Under the pieces are notes generated by a model. The model ran no database searches and had not been told where the DNA came from. It was given only the letters and a program-made list of their open reading frames with translations. From the NCBI RefSeq assembly GCF_009707465.1, contig NZ_CP046120.1:1331501-1395500 (forward strand): a DNA stretch of 64,000 nucleotides. Direction: 5' to 3'. Shown piece after piece: positions 27,260-38,671 of this stretch; position 1 is the stretch's first letter, and the number at the start of each line of letters is the position of its first letter. The DNA comes from Novosphingobium sp. Gsoil 351 (GTDB taxonomy: Bacteria; Pseudomonadota; Alphaproteobacteria; Sphingomonadales; Sphingomonadaceae). The position numbers and the translations under genes were made by a program.

Positions 27260-27350
27260 TGGCGGAGCGGGAGGGATTCGAACCCTCGATACGCTTTTGG
27301 CGTATACTCACTTTCCAGGCGAGCGCCTTCGACCACTCGGCCACCGCTCC
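27260..27350 (-). tRNA. tRNA-Ser (GGA)
   Basis: 91-nt class II tRNA on the minus strand, starting GGAGCGGTGGCCGAG and ending with a T-arm GGTTCGAATCC and encoded CCA. The anticodon loop CTGGAAA gives GGA. A variable arm with an ATACGC/GCGTAT stem is present as expected for tRNA-Ser. It separates the island from core genes and is a plausible old integration landmark. Confidence 0.97.
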
Positions 27351-27508
27351 GCATGCCTTTCAGCGGGGTGCGCCCTAGACTTGGACCCCGCCGATAGCAA
27401 CCGGCATGACGCGCAGCGCCCGCTTCCGCACCATCGCCTTGCCCTCTCGCCCGCCATCCCCTACGCGCCAGCGCGTTTGCGCCACGGGGCGCGGGGAGTT
27501 TCCGGCAG

Positions 27509-28793
<1,285 letters not shown>

Positions 28794-28813
<20 letters not shown>

Positions 28814-29273
28814 CTTCGTTATGCTCCTCGCCGCACCCGCTGCGGCGCAGCCGGCCGCGCCCGTCGACCTCGTCCTCGTCGACAAGTCCGACCGCACCCT
28901 GACCCTCTACACCGAGGGCCGGGCGGTGCGCACCTACACCGGCATCCAGCTTGGCGACGAGCCGGTCGGCGCCAAGCATTTCGAGGGCGACGAGCGCACC
29001 CCCGAAGGGCGCTACACGATCGACTACGGCAACCCGCGCAGCGCCTACCATCTCTCGCTCCACGTCTCGTACCCCAGCGACGCGGATCGCGCCTACGCCC
29101 GCGCACGGGGCCGCTCGCCCGGCGGCGACATCTTTGTTCATGGCCAGCCCAACAGCGCTGGCGAACGGCTCGAGGGCGACTGGACCGACGGCTGCATTGC
29201 CTTGTCCGACCCCGAGATCGAAGAGCTATGGTCGCTCGTCGGCGATGGCACGCTCATCGAGATCGTCGCCTGA
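28794..29273 (+). CDS. L,D-transpeptidase family (YkuD domain) protein
   Basis: 159-aa exported protein read from GTG 28794, which gives a short signal peptide ending AAPAAAQP. The YkuD domain has the catalytic motif HGQPN (H of the active site) and [11 protein letters not shown] with the nucleophilic cysteine. Such enzymes form 3-3 peptidoglycan crosslinks or attach proteins to the wall. The gene overlaps purA by 20 bases and is probably co-transcribed with it. Confidence 0.9.
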
Positions 29274-29343
29274 TCCGCAAGTATTCTTGATGTGATCTCT
29301 GTTGTTCTCTTCCTGTTTGCACAACGCTTCGCGAGCGATCGGA

Positions 29344-30334
29344 ATGCCCCAAGCCCTTCCGCTTCGACCCGGCTTGGGACGAGGCGCCCTCTTATCGCGC
29401 GGGCCACCTCGCGTTGTCTGTCGCGCTGTTCGCCGATCGCGCCGGCTTGCGCGGCGAGATGCCAAAGCCGCCGGGTTCCGCCCGACCCACCGCGGCACCC
29501 TGACCGGGCTCCACGGCGAGGAAGCATGCCCGCTGGGCGAGGTCGTGCTGATCGATGCGCCGTTTGTCGACGGCGCGACACTGGCGGCGCTCGCCCGGAA
29601 CGATCTGCGCGCCGCGCACGCGGGCGCGCAGCTTGTTGTTTCGATCAGCCTTGCCGCGCTCGACGACGTGTTCGGCTGCCTCGACCGCTCGGGCGCGCAA
29701 GTGCGGTCGAACCGAGCCGGGCCGAGCGGGTGATCGCGCTCGGCCAGGTTCTGGCCGGCATGCCGCGCGGGCGCGTGCGCGAACCGACCGCCGACGACCG
29801 CGTGACCCTGCTCCGCCTGACCGAGCAGGTCGGCCGGCTGGCGGAGGGATGGAGCGGTTCGATACGCCGTCCGCGGCGCCACACGCCCGGCCCACAAGCC
29901 TGCGGGTCGAGACTGCGTCGACCCCGTTCGACGGCGCGCCGGGCGAGGACGGTCGGCACCGTCCGGCGGGCGCGCCCCACCCTGTCTCGCTTGATCCGCG
30001 ACTGATCCGCCGGATCATCCGCCAACGCCAGGCTCGCGCACGGTTTTTCGATGGCGAGCTGTTCGCCGACCCGGCGTGGGACATGCTGCTCGATCTCGCC
30101 GCCGCGCGGGCCGAGCGCCAACGCGTCTCGGTCACCAGCCTGTGCATTGCCAGCGGCGTTCCGCCCACCACCGCGCTGCGCTGGATCGCGCTGATGACAG
30201 AAGCCGGACTGCTCGAGCGGGTAGAGGACGCGATCGACCGCCGCCGCGCCTCCATTGCCCCGACCGATCGCGCCGCCGAGGCGATGATCCGCTATTTCGC
30301 CGAGATCGGCAAAGGGGCCGAGTACGCGGTCTAA
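29344..30334 (+). pseudogene. Winged-helix (MarR-like) regulator broken by several frameshifts
   Basis: One protein can be followed through three frameshifts: FRFDPAWDEAP (from ~29348) in one frame, LTGLHGEEACPLGEVVLIDA (to ~29700) in a second, AERVIALGQVLAGMP (to ~29845) in a third, and the intact winged-helix domain (ADPAWDMLLDLAAARAE, PTTALRWIALMTEAGLLERV) to 30334 in a fourth. Shifts fall near 29460, 29700 and 29848, and the first frame has no start codon near 29344. None coincides with a long homopolymer. The last ~160 codons are well preserved, so a shorter active protein could be made. An intact relative lies next door at 30431-30946. Confidence 0.65.
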
Positions 30335-30430
30335 GCGCGTCACAACACCGGCAGAGCGATCCCGCCCGGTCGGGCATTTCAGCTTTTGTCGAAGCGGCGA
30401 AATCATCACGGTCGTAACAGTTCCGTGCAT

Positions 30431-30946
30431 TCAGGACGGCTCGCTTTTGACGAGCATGAACGGGACTGGCTGAGACTGACGAACGTGGCGACTTGCCGCG
30501 ATCAGGTATCTGGTGATCGTTCGTTCCCCCTCGCGGGTCAGGCCGAGGAAGGTGCGACGCCGATCGCTATCGTCGACCTCGCGAACGATCAGGTTGCGGC
30601 TAACCAGCAGGTTGATCCAGCGCAGAGCCGTCGTTTCCGGAACGTGCGCGGCCATGCAGGCGCCCTTGACGTCGACCCGCCGCCCGGCGGCGCGCTGCAC
30701 GTAGAAGTCGAGGAGCATGTCCCAGGCCGGGTCCGCGAACAGGTCGGGATCGAAATGCGTGTCGCGCAGGCGGCGGGCGCGCAGCATCGATTCGGCCAGG
30801 CGCCCGAGCAGGACCGGATCGCCCGCGCCCTCAGAGTCCGATCCATACGGAACGGTCTCGCTCCGGACCCAGGGCTGATGATCCTCGTCATCGGCGAGCT
30901 GAAGCAGGCGATGCGCGATCTCGCGGATTTCCTGACCGCGGCTCAC
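30431..30946 (-). CDS. Winged-helix DNA-binding protein (MarR-like)
   Basis: 171-aa regulator. Residues ~65-150 form a winged helix with FADPAWDMLLDFYVQRAAG, PETTALRWINLLVSRNLIVR and the wing DDSDRRRTFLGLTREGE. It shares this region with the broken gene at 29344-30334, suggesting an old duplication. No ligand domain is visible. It overlaps radC by four bases (30943-30946), so the two are probably co-transcribed. Confidence 0.8.
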   Translation of the reverse strand: MSRGQEIREIAHRLLQLADDEDHQPWVRSETVPYGSDSEGAGDPVLLGRLAESMLRARRLRDTHFDPDLFADPAWDMLLDFYVQRAAGRRVDVKGACMAAHVPETTALRWINLLVSRNLIVREVDDSDRRRTFLGLTREGERTITRYLIAASRHVRQSQPVPFMLVKSEPS

Positions 30947-31560
30947 AGCAGCCCCGCCCGCGACATGCTGAAGACGGCATTGCCACCGACGATCAGATGG
31001 TCTCGCACCACGATCCCCAGCAGTTTGGCGTCGCGGACCACGCGACGAGTCGATGCGAGGTCGTCCGCGCTGGGTTGGGCGATGCCCGAAGGATGATTGT
31101 GGGCCAGCACGATTTCCACCGCGCCGAGCGCCACGGCGCGCCGAAACAGCTGGGCCGGTGAGAATTCCATGCGGTGCGAAGGTCCCGCCGCCACGGTTTC
31201 ATGATCGATGAACTGGCCGCCGGCATTGCCGAACAGCGCGAGCATCTCCTCGTGCTGTAGTCCGCAGAAATGTGCCACCACGAATTGCAGGAGGCTCGGC
31301 GACGCGGAATCGAGCGGTCCGCGCGTGACCTGCTCGCGCAAGCCGGCGTGCAGCAGCCTCCTCACGGCTGCAATCTGGCCGGGCAGGGTCGAGCCGGGGC
31401 CGAACACTTCGGCCAACTCGCGCCGGCGCGCGGCCGCGACTCCGGCTATTGAGCCGAACCGATCGAGCAGCGAAACCGAATGGGTCGGCGCCTGATCACC
31501 GCTCAGCGGAGCGAGCAGCGCGGCTAGGTAGTCAGCCTGGGGTTTCGCGTGCGATCGTTG
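30943..31560 (-). CDS. radC: RadC family JAB-domain protein
   Basis: About 206 aa. The JAB/MPN metalloprotease-like motif is clear: FIDHETVAAG, then VLAHNHPSGIAQPSADD (HxHPSG plus Asp). The start is unresolved: no ATG, GTG or TTG lies in frame between the end of the membrane-protein gene and the conserved region, so coding is given up to about 31560. Possible explanations are a rare start codon, or an indel in this overlap. RadC proteins are linked to DNA transactions but their activity is unsettled. Confidence 0.8.
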   Translation of the reverse strand, partial: QRSHAKPQADYLAALLAPLSGDQAPTHSVSLLDRFGSIAGVAAARRRELAEVFGPGSTLPGQIAAVRRLLHAGLREQVTRGPLDSASPSLLQFVVAHFCGLQHEEMLALFGNAGGQFIDHETVAAGPSHRMEFSPAQLFRRAVALGAVEIVLAHNHPSGIAQPSADDLASTRRVVRDAKLLGIVVRDHLIVGGNAVFSMSRAGLL

Positions 31561-31952
31561 AGATAAGTGCCCACGGCGAGGAGCAATATCAGCAAATACG
31601 AGGGAGCCGTGGCTATTGCCCAGTAAACCACCGGGGGCGTCTCCACCTCGATGATGCGCAGGAAGTGGCCGAGCGTCGCGACAAGCTGGACCGAGGCTAG
31701 CCATATCGGCCAGACCCGTGGTGCCCGCAACGCCAGCCACACGAGGGTGCCGAGCAGAGCGAGGTCGAGGCTCATGTGCCACAGGTCGACCTCGCGATAG
31801 TTAGGCGCGGCCACGAGGAGGTGGAAGGCGCGATCGACCACCTCCTGGGAGACGAACGCCGCGGCTGCAACACGTTCGGGCTGACCGCCGCGACGCCAGG
31901 CGTACGCGGCGACGGCAAGCATGAGCGCCATTTGCAGCAGGTAGCGAAGCAT
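31524..31952 (-). CDS. Small multi-pass membrane protein
   Basis: 142-aa hydrophobic protein from ATG 31952, which has AGGAG 5 nt upstream. Four segments look membrane-spanning (LLQMALMLAVAAYAW, SLDLALLGTLVWLAL, WLASVQLVATLGHFL, YLLILLLAVGTYL). No family recognised. Its 3' end overlaps the 5' region of radC. Confidence 0.65.
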   Translation of the reverse strand: MLRYLLQMALMLAVAAYAWRRGGQPERVAAAAFVSQEVVDRAFHLLVAAPNYREVDLWHMSLDLALLGTLVWLALRAPRVWPIWLASVQLVATLGHFLRIIEVETPPVVYWAIATAPSYLLILLLAVGTYLNDRTRNPRLTT

Positions 31953-32006
31953 CGACTCCTGTCGAACACTTCGCACCCGGTTTGGTCAAGCATGGCGAGC
32001 AGCGCC

Positions 32007-32366
32007 TCAGGCCACCGCGTCCAATGCCTGATTGTCGTCAAGCAGGCCCGAAGGTTCGGTCGGGTCTTCCCAAATCATCAGCGTCCTGGCGAGCCGCGAG
32101 AGCTCGTCATGGACGCGGAAGGTGTCGCTCGATGCAGCCACAAGCTGCGCCTGGGCGCGTTGCAGGCGGATAAGCGCCAACTGACCGGCGTGAACCGGCA
32201 GCCCGCTGTCTCGGCGGGTGTCGACGATGGTGGCCGCGAGCGCCGCGGCGTGGGCGATCGACTGGTCGATCGATGCTTCGAGGGCAGCTATCTCCCGGGC
32301 GACCTTGGCGGCGGCGGCCTGGCTGACCGGGGGAACTTCGGTATTCGCGGCGACGATGGTGAGCAT
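32007..32366 (-). CDS. Hypothetical helical protein
   Basis: 119-aa protein from ATG 32366 with GAGGAG about 8 nt upstream. It is mostly alpha-helical and alanine-rich (REIAALEASIDQSIAHAAAL) and may form a short coiled coil. It follows the membrane-bound HTH gene on the same strand. No family recognised. Confidence 0.55.
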   Translation of the reverse strand: MLTIVAANTEVPPVSQAAAAKVAREIAALEASIDQSIAHAAALAATIVDTRRDSGLPVHAGQLALIRLQRAQAQLVAASSDTFRVHDELSRLARTLMIWEDPTEPSGLLDDNQALDAVA

Positions 32367-32407
32367 CGATGGACTCCTCGGGTTGGTGTGTCCCGAGGCG
32401 ACCCCGC

Positions 32408-32992
32408 TCAGCCGCCGTCGACCAGCCTCTTCAGGCTCTCGACGACCGCCAGCCCAATGAGCACCAGCGTCAGGATCGAGACGGCGCCGATCATGATCCA
32501 CACGATCCGGTCCCGCGATCCCGACGCCGCACTGGGCAGCCCCGGCACGAACCGCTGCCATGCGGCCGGGTCGACGGGGGTGCTGTCTTCCCAGGCGGGA
32601 CCGCCGGAGAAGTGCAGCGCATCGCCAAACACGTAAAGCGGCTGTTCGCCAGCCATCCCTCCCCGCTCTGCCCCGCTTTCGCCAAGCAGGAACGGCTCAC
32701 TAGTTAGCCCTTCACTGGTGCGGACGAGGGCGTTGAACTTGCGCGCCGCCTCGAAGCGGCTGGCCGCGCCCAGGGTGATGCGGGCGGCGTCGAGGCGCTG
32801 ATCGACCGAGCGCGGGGCGATGCCCAGCTCGCGTCCGATTTCCTTGGACGACTTGCGGACGAGGGCGAGGCGCAGCACCTCGCGCTGCTTCGGGGTGATC
32901 CGGGCCAGCTGTGCGCGCTGCTCTTCGCCGAGGCGGCCGTCGTCCTCGATCAGATCCGGACACTCGGGAAATTGCGCGATCTGGTGCATCAT
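32408..32992 (-). CDS. LuxR-type helix-turn-helix protein with C-terminal membrane anchor
   Basis: 194-aa protein. Residues ~30-80 match a LuxR/sigma-4-type HTH (LARITPKQREVLRLALVRKS, KEIGRELGIAPRSVDQRL). The C-terminus has one transmembrane helix (IVWIMIGAVSILTLVLIGLA). GAGGGACC precedes the start. The layout suggests a membrane-tethered regulator with a cytoplasmic DNA-binding head; the signal is unknown. Confidence 0.8.
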   Translation of the reverse strand: MMHQIAQFPECPDLIEDDGRLGEEQRAQLARITPKQREVLRLALVRKSSKEIGRELGIAPRSVDQRLDAARITLGAASRFEAARKFNALVRTSEGLTSEPFLLGESGAERGGMAGEQPLYVFGDALHFSGGPAWEDSTPVDPAAWQRFVPGLPSAASGSRDRIVWIMIGAVSILTLVLIGLAVVESLKRLVDGG

Positions 32993-33044
32993 GGTCCCTC
33001 GCCGCGTAGGCTATACCCGCGCGCCCGGCATTCGCCAAATACGG

Positions 33045-33269
33045 TCAGCTTATCTCCGCCTCCGTGGGCTGCGGCCCGCCCGGCTTGGCCAGCGCGCCGC
33101 AATGCTCCTTGCCCAGTTCGTAGGCGAGCGAGACATGCGTGGCGATGCTGGGAAGTTCCAGAGCATCGAGAATCGCGAGCGCCCGCGACAGCGCCGCCAG
33201 GGCTTCCTCGATCCGGGAATCCCCGTGGGAACAGCCTTCGTCCAGCGGCGCGGCCGGCGCATGGGTCAT
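33045..33269 (-). CDS. Small hypothetical protein
   Basis: 74-aa protein with a helical middle (IEEALAALSRALAILDALEL). GGAGGGACC lies upstream of the ATG at 33269, supporting real translation. It precedes the membrane-tethered HTH gene on the same strand and may be in its operon. No family recognised. Confidence 0.5.
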   Translation of the reverse strand: MTHAPAAPLDEGCSHGDSRIEEALAALSRALAILDALELPSIATHVSLAYELGKEHCGALAKPGGPQPTEAEIS

Positions 33270-33517
33270 ACCAAGTGGTCCCTCCGATCCAATCGATTAC
33301 CCGATGGCGCGTATCCTAGCCCCACTCGCGCCCCAACGCCATACGCTGTTCTACTCGCCTGGCGAGTCCGGGGAAAGTCTCCGCCAAGCCCTCGCCGCGC
33401 CGGCCCGGCGAGGCCCGGCCTGCCCTTTTCCGGCGCCGCCTGCCGCATCCGGGCATTGACGACCGCCGCGATCCCGCGCATCTGCGCGCCTGTCGCACGC
33501 CCCCGCGGGGCGCCTGC

Positions 33518-33593
33518 GGGCGGTTAGCTCAGTTGGTAGAGCATCTCGTTTACACCGAGAGGGTCGGCGGTTCGAGCCCGTCACCGCCCACCA
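33518..33593 (+). tRNA. tRNA-Val (TAC)
   Basis: 76-nt tRNA starting GGGCGGTTAGCTCAGTTGG and ending in an encoded CCA. The anticodon loop TTTACAC gives TAC (valine). The acceptor GGGCGG pairs with CCGCCC and the T-loop is GGTTCGAGCC. No integrase lies next to it. Confidence 0.97.
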
Positions 33594-33785
33594 TGCCCGG
33601 CCCCACCGGGCGGCGTGTCCGGGGGAGCCCGCGCGCCACATTACAAATCGGTCAGGTTCGCGTTCGCGCGGAACGATGCCCGCGCCGGGCGATTGAGCCG
33701 ACGCCACGCGGCTTCCCGCAAGCCGTGTCAGCGTGGCGCCGCCGCGACCCTGCGGAAGCGCCGTGCACCACCAGGAGAGAAACCG

Positions 33786-34103
33786 ATGCGTAGCCTGATC
33801 CTTGCCGCCGCCGCCCTGATCGGCGTCACCGGCGCCACCGCCGCCACCGCGCAGATGCCGGTGAAGCAGACCACCACCGTCACCACGCCCGCGGGCACCA
33901 CCAAGACCACCACCCGCACCCACGTCGACGGGATGAGCGGCCGCACCGACCAGCGCGTCACCACCCGCACCAAGACCGCGGTGGCCACGCGCCACGGCCA
34001 CACCGCGGTCGCGAGCGCGTCGCGCCACTGCAAGACCTGGTGGAAGCACGGGCGCCGGATGCGCAGCTGCAAGTCGGTGACCCGCGTCCGCCACCTGGGC
34101 TGA
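33786..34103 (+). CDS. Small secreted Thr/Arg-rich protein
   Basis: 105-aa protein from ATG 33786 with AGGAGAG upstream. The signal peptide ends ATAATAQ at about residue 23. The mature protein is Thr- and Arg-rich (TTTVTTPAGTTKTTTRTH) and ends in a basic region with two cysteines (HCKTWWKHGRRMRSC). No family recognised; probably periplasmic. Confidence 0.65.
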   Translation: MRSLILAAAALIGVTGATAATAQMPVKQTTTVTTPAGTTKTTTRTHVDGMSGRTDQRVTTRTKTAVATRHGHTAVASASRHCKTWWKHGRRMRSCKSVTRVRHLG

Positions 34104-34123
34104 AGCCGACGCGCGGTGGCGCG

Positions 34124-34363
34124 TCACTCGGCGTAATGCCAGCCGTCGGGAACGTCGTTCGGTCCCGGCGGCACCACCAGCCACCAGCGCTCGACGCCCT
34201 GCTCGAACGCGATGAGCTGCCGCTTGTCGACCCTGCCCTCGTCATGGCCGGGAAACTCGTGCGGCTCCAGGACCCCCGGGGGGCGCGCCGCGTCCATCCG
34301 CGCGAGCCGCTTGCCATACCACCGGCAGTCGTCCTCGGTCAGGCAGTCGCGGGGCCGAGGCAC
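34124..34363 (-). CDS. Small hypothetical protein
   Basis: 79-aa protein with an HxxPDGWHYAE-like end and a WWLVVPPGPNDVP segment, no recognised family. The basic Arg/Asp-rich N-terminus suggests a soluble cytoplasmic protein. It is isolated between a secreted protein gene and uvrA. Confidence 0.5.
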   Translation of the reverse strand: MPRPRDCLTEDDCRWYGKRLARMDAARPPGVLEPHEFPGHDEGRVDKRQLIAFEQGVERWWLVVPPGPNDVPDGWHYAE

Positions 34364-34522
34364 CTCCGCCGCACCCGGGAAAGTCGCCCTCGTCGTCCTC
34401 CTCTCCGTCGAGGCTGGATCATTTGGACCACTGTCCAGGGGATTTTTCTTCGGATCCCGCCGATGCGGGGGCGCAGGCGGCGAGGGCGGCGCCTCCGGTC
34501 TAGCACCGTTTGATTGGGGGCT

Positions 34523-37498
34523 CTAAGCCGCCACCGTCTTCCGCCCCTTGCGCACCGGAGCCTTCTCCACCACCGCGGCCGCCTGCCGCTCCAGCAGCGG
34601 CTTGAGGTAGAACCCCGTCACGCTTCTCTTATCCGCCGCGACCTTCTCGGGCGTGCCTTCGGCGACGATCTCGCCGCCGCGCACCCCGCCGCCCGGCCCC
34701 AGATCGAGCACCCAGTCGGCGGTCTTGATCACGTCGAGGTTGTGTTCGATCACCACCACGCTGTTGCCCTGGTCGACGAGGCGGTGGAGCACTTCGAGGA
34801 GTTTGCGGACATCCTCGAAATGCAGCCCAGTGGTCGGCTCGTCGAGGATGTAGAGCGTCTGCCCGGTGCTGCGGCGGCTGAGTTCCTTGGCGAGCTTGAC
34901 CCGCTGGGCCTCGCCGCCGCTCAGCGTGGTCGCCTGCTGGCCGACCTTGACGTAGCCCAGGCCGACCTCGCCCAGCATGTGCATCTTCTCGCGGATCGAT
35001 GGCACCGCCTTGAAGAAGGCTTCCGCGTCCTCGATCGTCATGTCGAGCACGTCGGCGATGCTGTGGCCCTTGAACTTCACCTCAAGCGTCTCACGGTTGT
35101 AGCGCCGCCCGCCGCATTCCTCGCAGGTGACGTAGACGTCGGGAAGGAAGTGCATCTCGATCTTGATCAGCCCGTCGCCCTGGCACGCCTCGCACCGCCC
35201 GCCCTTGACGTTGAAGCTGAACCGCCCGGGCTTGTAGCCGCGGGCGAGGCTTTCGGGGAGGCCGGCGAACCAGTCGCGGATCTGGGTGAAGGCGCCGGTG
35301 TAGGTCGCGGGGTTGGAGCGCGGGGTGCGGCCGATCGGCGACTGGTCGATCTCGATCACCTTGTCGCACAGCTCCAGCCCCTTGATCCGGTCGTGCGCGC
35401 CCGCCAGCACCCGCGCGCCGTTGAGCGCGCGCGCGGCGCCGGCATAGAGCGTGTCGATCGTCAGGCTCGACTTGCCGCTGCCCGAAACCCCGGTGACGCA
35501 GCAGAACGTGCCGAGCGGGAACTTCGCCGTCACCCCGCGCAGGTTGTTGGCGCGGGCGTTCTCGACCACGATGTGGTGGCCGTTGCCGCGGCGGCGGACC
35601 GGCGGCACCGCGATCTTGCGCGCGCCCGACAGGTACTGGCCGGTGAGGCTTTCGGGCGCGGCGAGGATGTCGGCCAGTACCCCCTGCGCGACGATCTCGC
35701 CGCCGTGGACCCCGGCGCCGGGGCCGAGATCGACGATATGGTCGGCGTGGCGGATCGCGTCCTCGTCGTGCTCGACCACGATCACGGTGTTGCCCAGATC
35801 GCGCAGGCGTTTCAGGGTTTCGAGCAGCCGGTCGTTGTCGCGCTGGTGGAGGCCGATGCTCGGCTCGTCGAGCACGTAGAGAACGCCCGACAGGCCGCTG
35901 CCGATCTGGCTGGCAAGGCGGATGCGCTGCGATTCGCCGCCCGACAGCGTACCTGAAGTTCGGTCGAGGTTCAGGTAATCGAGCCCGACATTATCAAGGA
36001 AACCAAGCCGTTCGTTGATCTCCTTGAGGATCGCCCGCGCGATCTGCTGCTGCTGGTTGTTCAGTTTCGGCTCGAGCGCGAGGAACCACGCCTTGGCGTC
36101 GGCGACGCTGAGCCGGACCGGGCCGGAGATGCTCTCGCCCGCGATTCGGACGCTCAGCGCCTCGGGCTTGAGCCGCGCGCCGTGGCAGGTCTCGCACGGT
36201 TGCGCGGTCTGGTACTTGCCCAGCTCCTCGCGCATCCACGTGCTCTCGGTCTGAAGCAGGCGGCGGTTGAGGTTGCCGATCACCCCTTCGAACGACTTGC
36301 GCACGGTGTAGGATTTGCGCCCGTCCTTGAAGGTCAGCGGGATCGGCTTGCCCTTGGTCCCGAACAGGATGGTGTCGTGCACCGCCTCGCCCAGCTCGCT
36401 CCACGGGGTGTCGAGATCGAACCCGTACTCCGCGCCCAGGCTGGCGAGGACCTGCATGTAGTAGGGGCTCGGCGGGTTGGACTTGGCCCACGGCACCACC
36501 GCGCCCTTCTTGAGGCTGAGCGCCTCGTTGGGGACGACGAGCTGCGGATCGAACAGCAGCTTTTCGCCCAGCCCGTCGCACGCCGGGCACGCGCCCTGCG
36601 GGGCGTTGAAGCTGAACAGCCGCGGCTCGATGGCTTCCAGGGTGAAGCCGGAGACCGGGCAGGCGAACTTCTCGCTGAACACGATGCGGTTGGGGGGCAG
36701 GCCCGCCCCTTTCAGGTTGGTGCCCTGCGCGTCCTCTTCCTCGCGGCCCGGGACGTTGCCGTCGGCCAGATCGACATAGGCCAGCCCGTCGGCCAGCTTG
36801 AGCGCCTGTTCGAAGCTGTCGGCCAGCCGCGTCTCCACGCCCCCTTGTTCGGGAGTACTGGCGCGCACCGCGATCCGGTCGACCACCACCTCGATGTCGT
36901 GCTTGAACTTCTTGTCGAGCGCGGGGGCGTCCTCGATCGCCATCGTCTCGCCATCGATGCGCACGCGGGTGAAGCCGGCGCGCTGCCATTCGGCGAGCTC
37001 CTTGCGGTATTCGCCCTTGCGCCCGCGCACCACCGGGGCGAGCAGGAACAGCCGCGTCCCCTCGGGCAGCGCCATCACCCGGTCGACCATCGTGCTGACC
37101 GTCTGCGCCTCGATCGGCAGGCCGGTCGCGGGCGAATAAGGCACCCCGACGCGCGCCCACAGCAGGCGCATGTAGTCGTAGATCTCGGTCACCGTCGCCA
37201 CCGTGCTGCGCGGGTTGCGACTGGTGGTCTTCTGCTCGATGCTGATCGCGGGGCTGAGGCCGTCGATATGCTCGACATTGGGCTTCTGCATCATCTCGAG
37301 GAACTGGCGGGCGTAGGCCGAGAGCGACTCGACATAGCGCCGCTGGCCCTCGGCATAGATCGTGTCGAACGCCAGGCTGGACTTGCCGCTGCCGCTCAGC
37401 CCGGTGATCACGATCAGCGAGTCGCGTGGCAGCGCCACGTCGAAACCCTTGAGATTATGCTCGCGCGCGCCCCGCACGACGATCTGATTGACGGACAT
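34523..37498 (-). CDS. uvrA: Excinuclease ABC subunit UvrA
   Basis: 991-aa ATPase of nucleotide excision repair, from ATG 37498 ([19 protein letters not shown]). It carries two ABC modules: Walker [17 protein letters not shown] near residue 30 and [17 protein letters not shown] in the second half, signatures [13 protein letters not shown] and [13 protein letters not shown], and Walker [11 protein letters not shown] and [10 protein letters not shown]. Zinc-binding cysteine pairs ([28 protein letters not shown]) are in place. UvrA dimers recognise distorted DNA and load UvrB. The gene stands alone. Confidence 0.98.
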   Translation of the reverse strand: MSVNQIVVRGAREHNLKGFDVALPRDSLIVITGLSGSGKSSLAFDTIYAEGQRRYVESLSAYARQFLEMMQKPNVEHIDGLSPAISIEQKTTSRNPRSTVATVTEIYDYMRLLWARVGVPYSPATGLPIEAQTVSTMVDRVMALPEGTRLFLLAPVVRGRKGEYRKELAEWQRAGFTRVRIDGETMAIEDAPALDKKFKHDIEVVVDRIAVRASTPEQGGVETRLADSFEQALKLADGLAYVDLADGNVPGREEEDAQGTNLKGAGLPPNRIVFSEKFACPVSGFTLEAIEPRLFSFNAPQGACPACDGLGEKLLFDPQLVVPNEALSLKKGAVVPWAKSNPPSPYYMQVLASLGAEYGFDLDTPWSELGEAVHDTILFGTKGKPIPLTFKDGRKSYTVRKSFEGVIGNLNRRLLQTESTWMREELGKYQTAQPCETCHGARLKPEALSVRIAGESISGPVRLSVADAKAWFLALEPKLNNQQQQIARAILKEINERLGFLDNVGLDYLNLDRTSGTLSGGESQRIRLASQIGSGLSGVLYVLDEPSIGLHQRDNDRLLETLKRLRDLGNTVIVVEHDEDAIRHADHIVDLGPGAGVHGGEIVAQGVLADILAAPESLTGQYLSGARKIAVPPVRRRGNGHHIVVENARANNLRGVTAKFPLGTFCCVTGVSGSGKSSLTIDTLYAGAARALNGARVLAGAHDRIKGLELCDKVIEIDQSPIGRTPRSNPATYTGAFTQIRDWFAGLPESLARGYKPGRFSFNVKGGRCEACQGDGLIKIEMHFLPDVYVTCEECGGRRYNRETLEVKFKGHSIADVLDMTIEDAEAFFKAVPSIREKMHMLGEVGLGYVKVGQQATTLSGGEAQRVKLAKELSRRSTGQTLYILDEPTTGLHFEDVRKLLEVLHRLVDQGNSVVVIEHNLDVIKTADWVLDLGPGGGVRGGEIVAEGTPEKVAADKRSVTGFYLKPLLERQAAAVVEKAPVRKGRKTVAA

Positions 37499-37767
37499 AA
37501 GGGTGGTTCTGTTCCAGATTTGTTCGCGGGAGGCAAGGGGAAGGCAGGAGAAGGCCACAGGTGGGGGGCGCAGGCCAAGGTTGCAACTCGGCAAGCGCGC
37601 GATCGGGCGATGCGATGGCCCCAAAGTAACCCGCGCGGGAAACGGCGGACGGCGCGCGCCGAACCGCCCTGCCCGCGCGCCCGGCTGCGCTGCGTTTACC
37701 CCAACGCACTGGAAAGACTTAACCCTCTCGGCGAATACTTGGCGGGAGGGAAAAGGGAGGGTCACCC

Positions 37768-38091
37768 ATGAATACCAGGCTGTTCGCCGGCGCACTGGCG
37801 CTGGGCATCGCGTTCGTCTCCACCGCGGCGGTCGCCGACGATCCACGCGATCCGTCGATGCGCAGCCCCGCGGCGCGGGCGCGCGACAAGGCGATCATCA
37901 AGCGGCTCAACGAAGACCAGCTCGCCTATATCCAGCAGCGCGACGCGCGCTACGCCGAAGGCTGGCGCGCCTACCGCGAAGGGCCGCGGGTCAACGCCTC
38001 GCGCCAGGCGCAATACGAACGCGAGATGGCCGCCTGGCGCCGCGCGGTCGCCAAGTGCCGTGCCGGCTATCGCGAGTATTGTGCGCGCTAG
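37768..38091 (+). CDS. Small secreted hypothetical protein
   Basis: 107-aa protein from ATG 37768 with a GGGAGGGT-type ribosome site. The signal peptide ends STAAVADD near residue 24. The mature part is helical and Arg-rich with two cysteines near the end ([11 protein letters not shown]). Probably periplasmic; no family recognised. Confidence 0.65.
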   Translation: MNTRLFAGALALGIAFVSTAAVADDPRDPSMRSPAARARDKAIIKRLNEDQLAYIQQRDARYAEGWRAYREGPRVNASRQAQYEREMAAWRRAVAKCRAGYREYCAR

Positions 38092-38671
38092 TCCCCGGCT
38101 TCACCCCAGCCGCCGTCCTTGCGGCTCGCCCGCAAAGGCACCAACAGCACCGAGCCGTCGCGATAGGGGCCGCCGATGCGCCGCGGGCGGCGAGGCGCTG
38201 GGGGCTGCCCTGCCTGGTCGCTCGTCGCTCGGCATCGGCGTCTCGTCCCCCGGTCGGGCATAAATCGGCGAATGTCGAATTGGTACAATTTTCTGCGAAT
38301 CGCTTGGCTTAAGGAGAGCCTGACGACGCCCCACGTCGGACAATGCCTCCCCAGGCTCCACCCGTTCGAGACCACGCTGATGACCGCCGATACCGCCCCC
38401 CGCCCCACCGCTCCCGCCATCGGCCTGTTCGGCGGCGGAAAGCCTGCCCCTCAGGCCGCCGAGCCCCAAGCCGCCGTGTCTGACCAGGGCGAGCCGACCT
38501 CGACCCAGCGCAAGTCGTTCGCCGACTTGTTCCGCGCCGATGGGACAGAACTTCACGCGGCCTGAACAATCGCCGCCAGCCGCCCGGCCACTTCCGCAAG
38601 TGTGAGCCGCCTCACCGCGGTATCGCCGCGTGGATGCGATACTGAGAATCATGATGTACTGGAGATCGACG
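38092..38671. other. Sparse region with one doubtful small frame
   Basis: About 580 bases with no well-supported gene. A 61-codon frame at 38380-38565 (MTADTAPRPTAPAIGLFGGG to FADLFRADGTELHAA) has natural-looking composition but no ribosome site and no family, so it is mentioned only as a candidate. Confidence 0.4.

Noticed and set aside
27073..27378. Open frame on the plus strand containing an EREGFEPSI segment
   Set aside because: It is the well-known false protein produced by translating across the antisense of a tRNA-Ser gene.
36182..37771. 529-codon frame opposite uvrA
   Set aside because: Antisense of a conserved gene, composition artefact.
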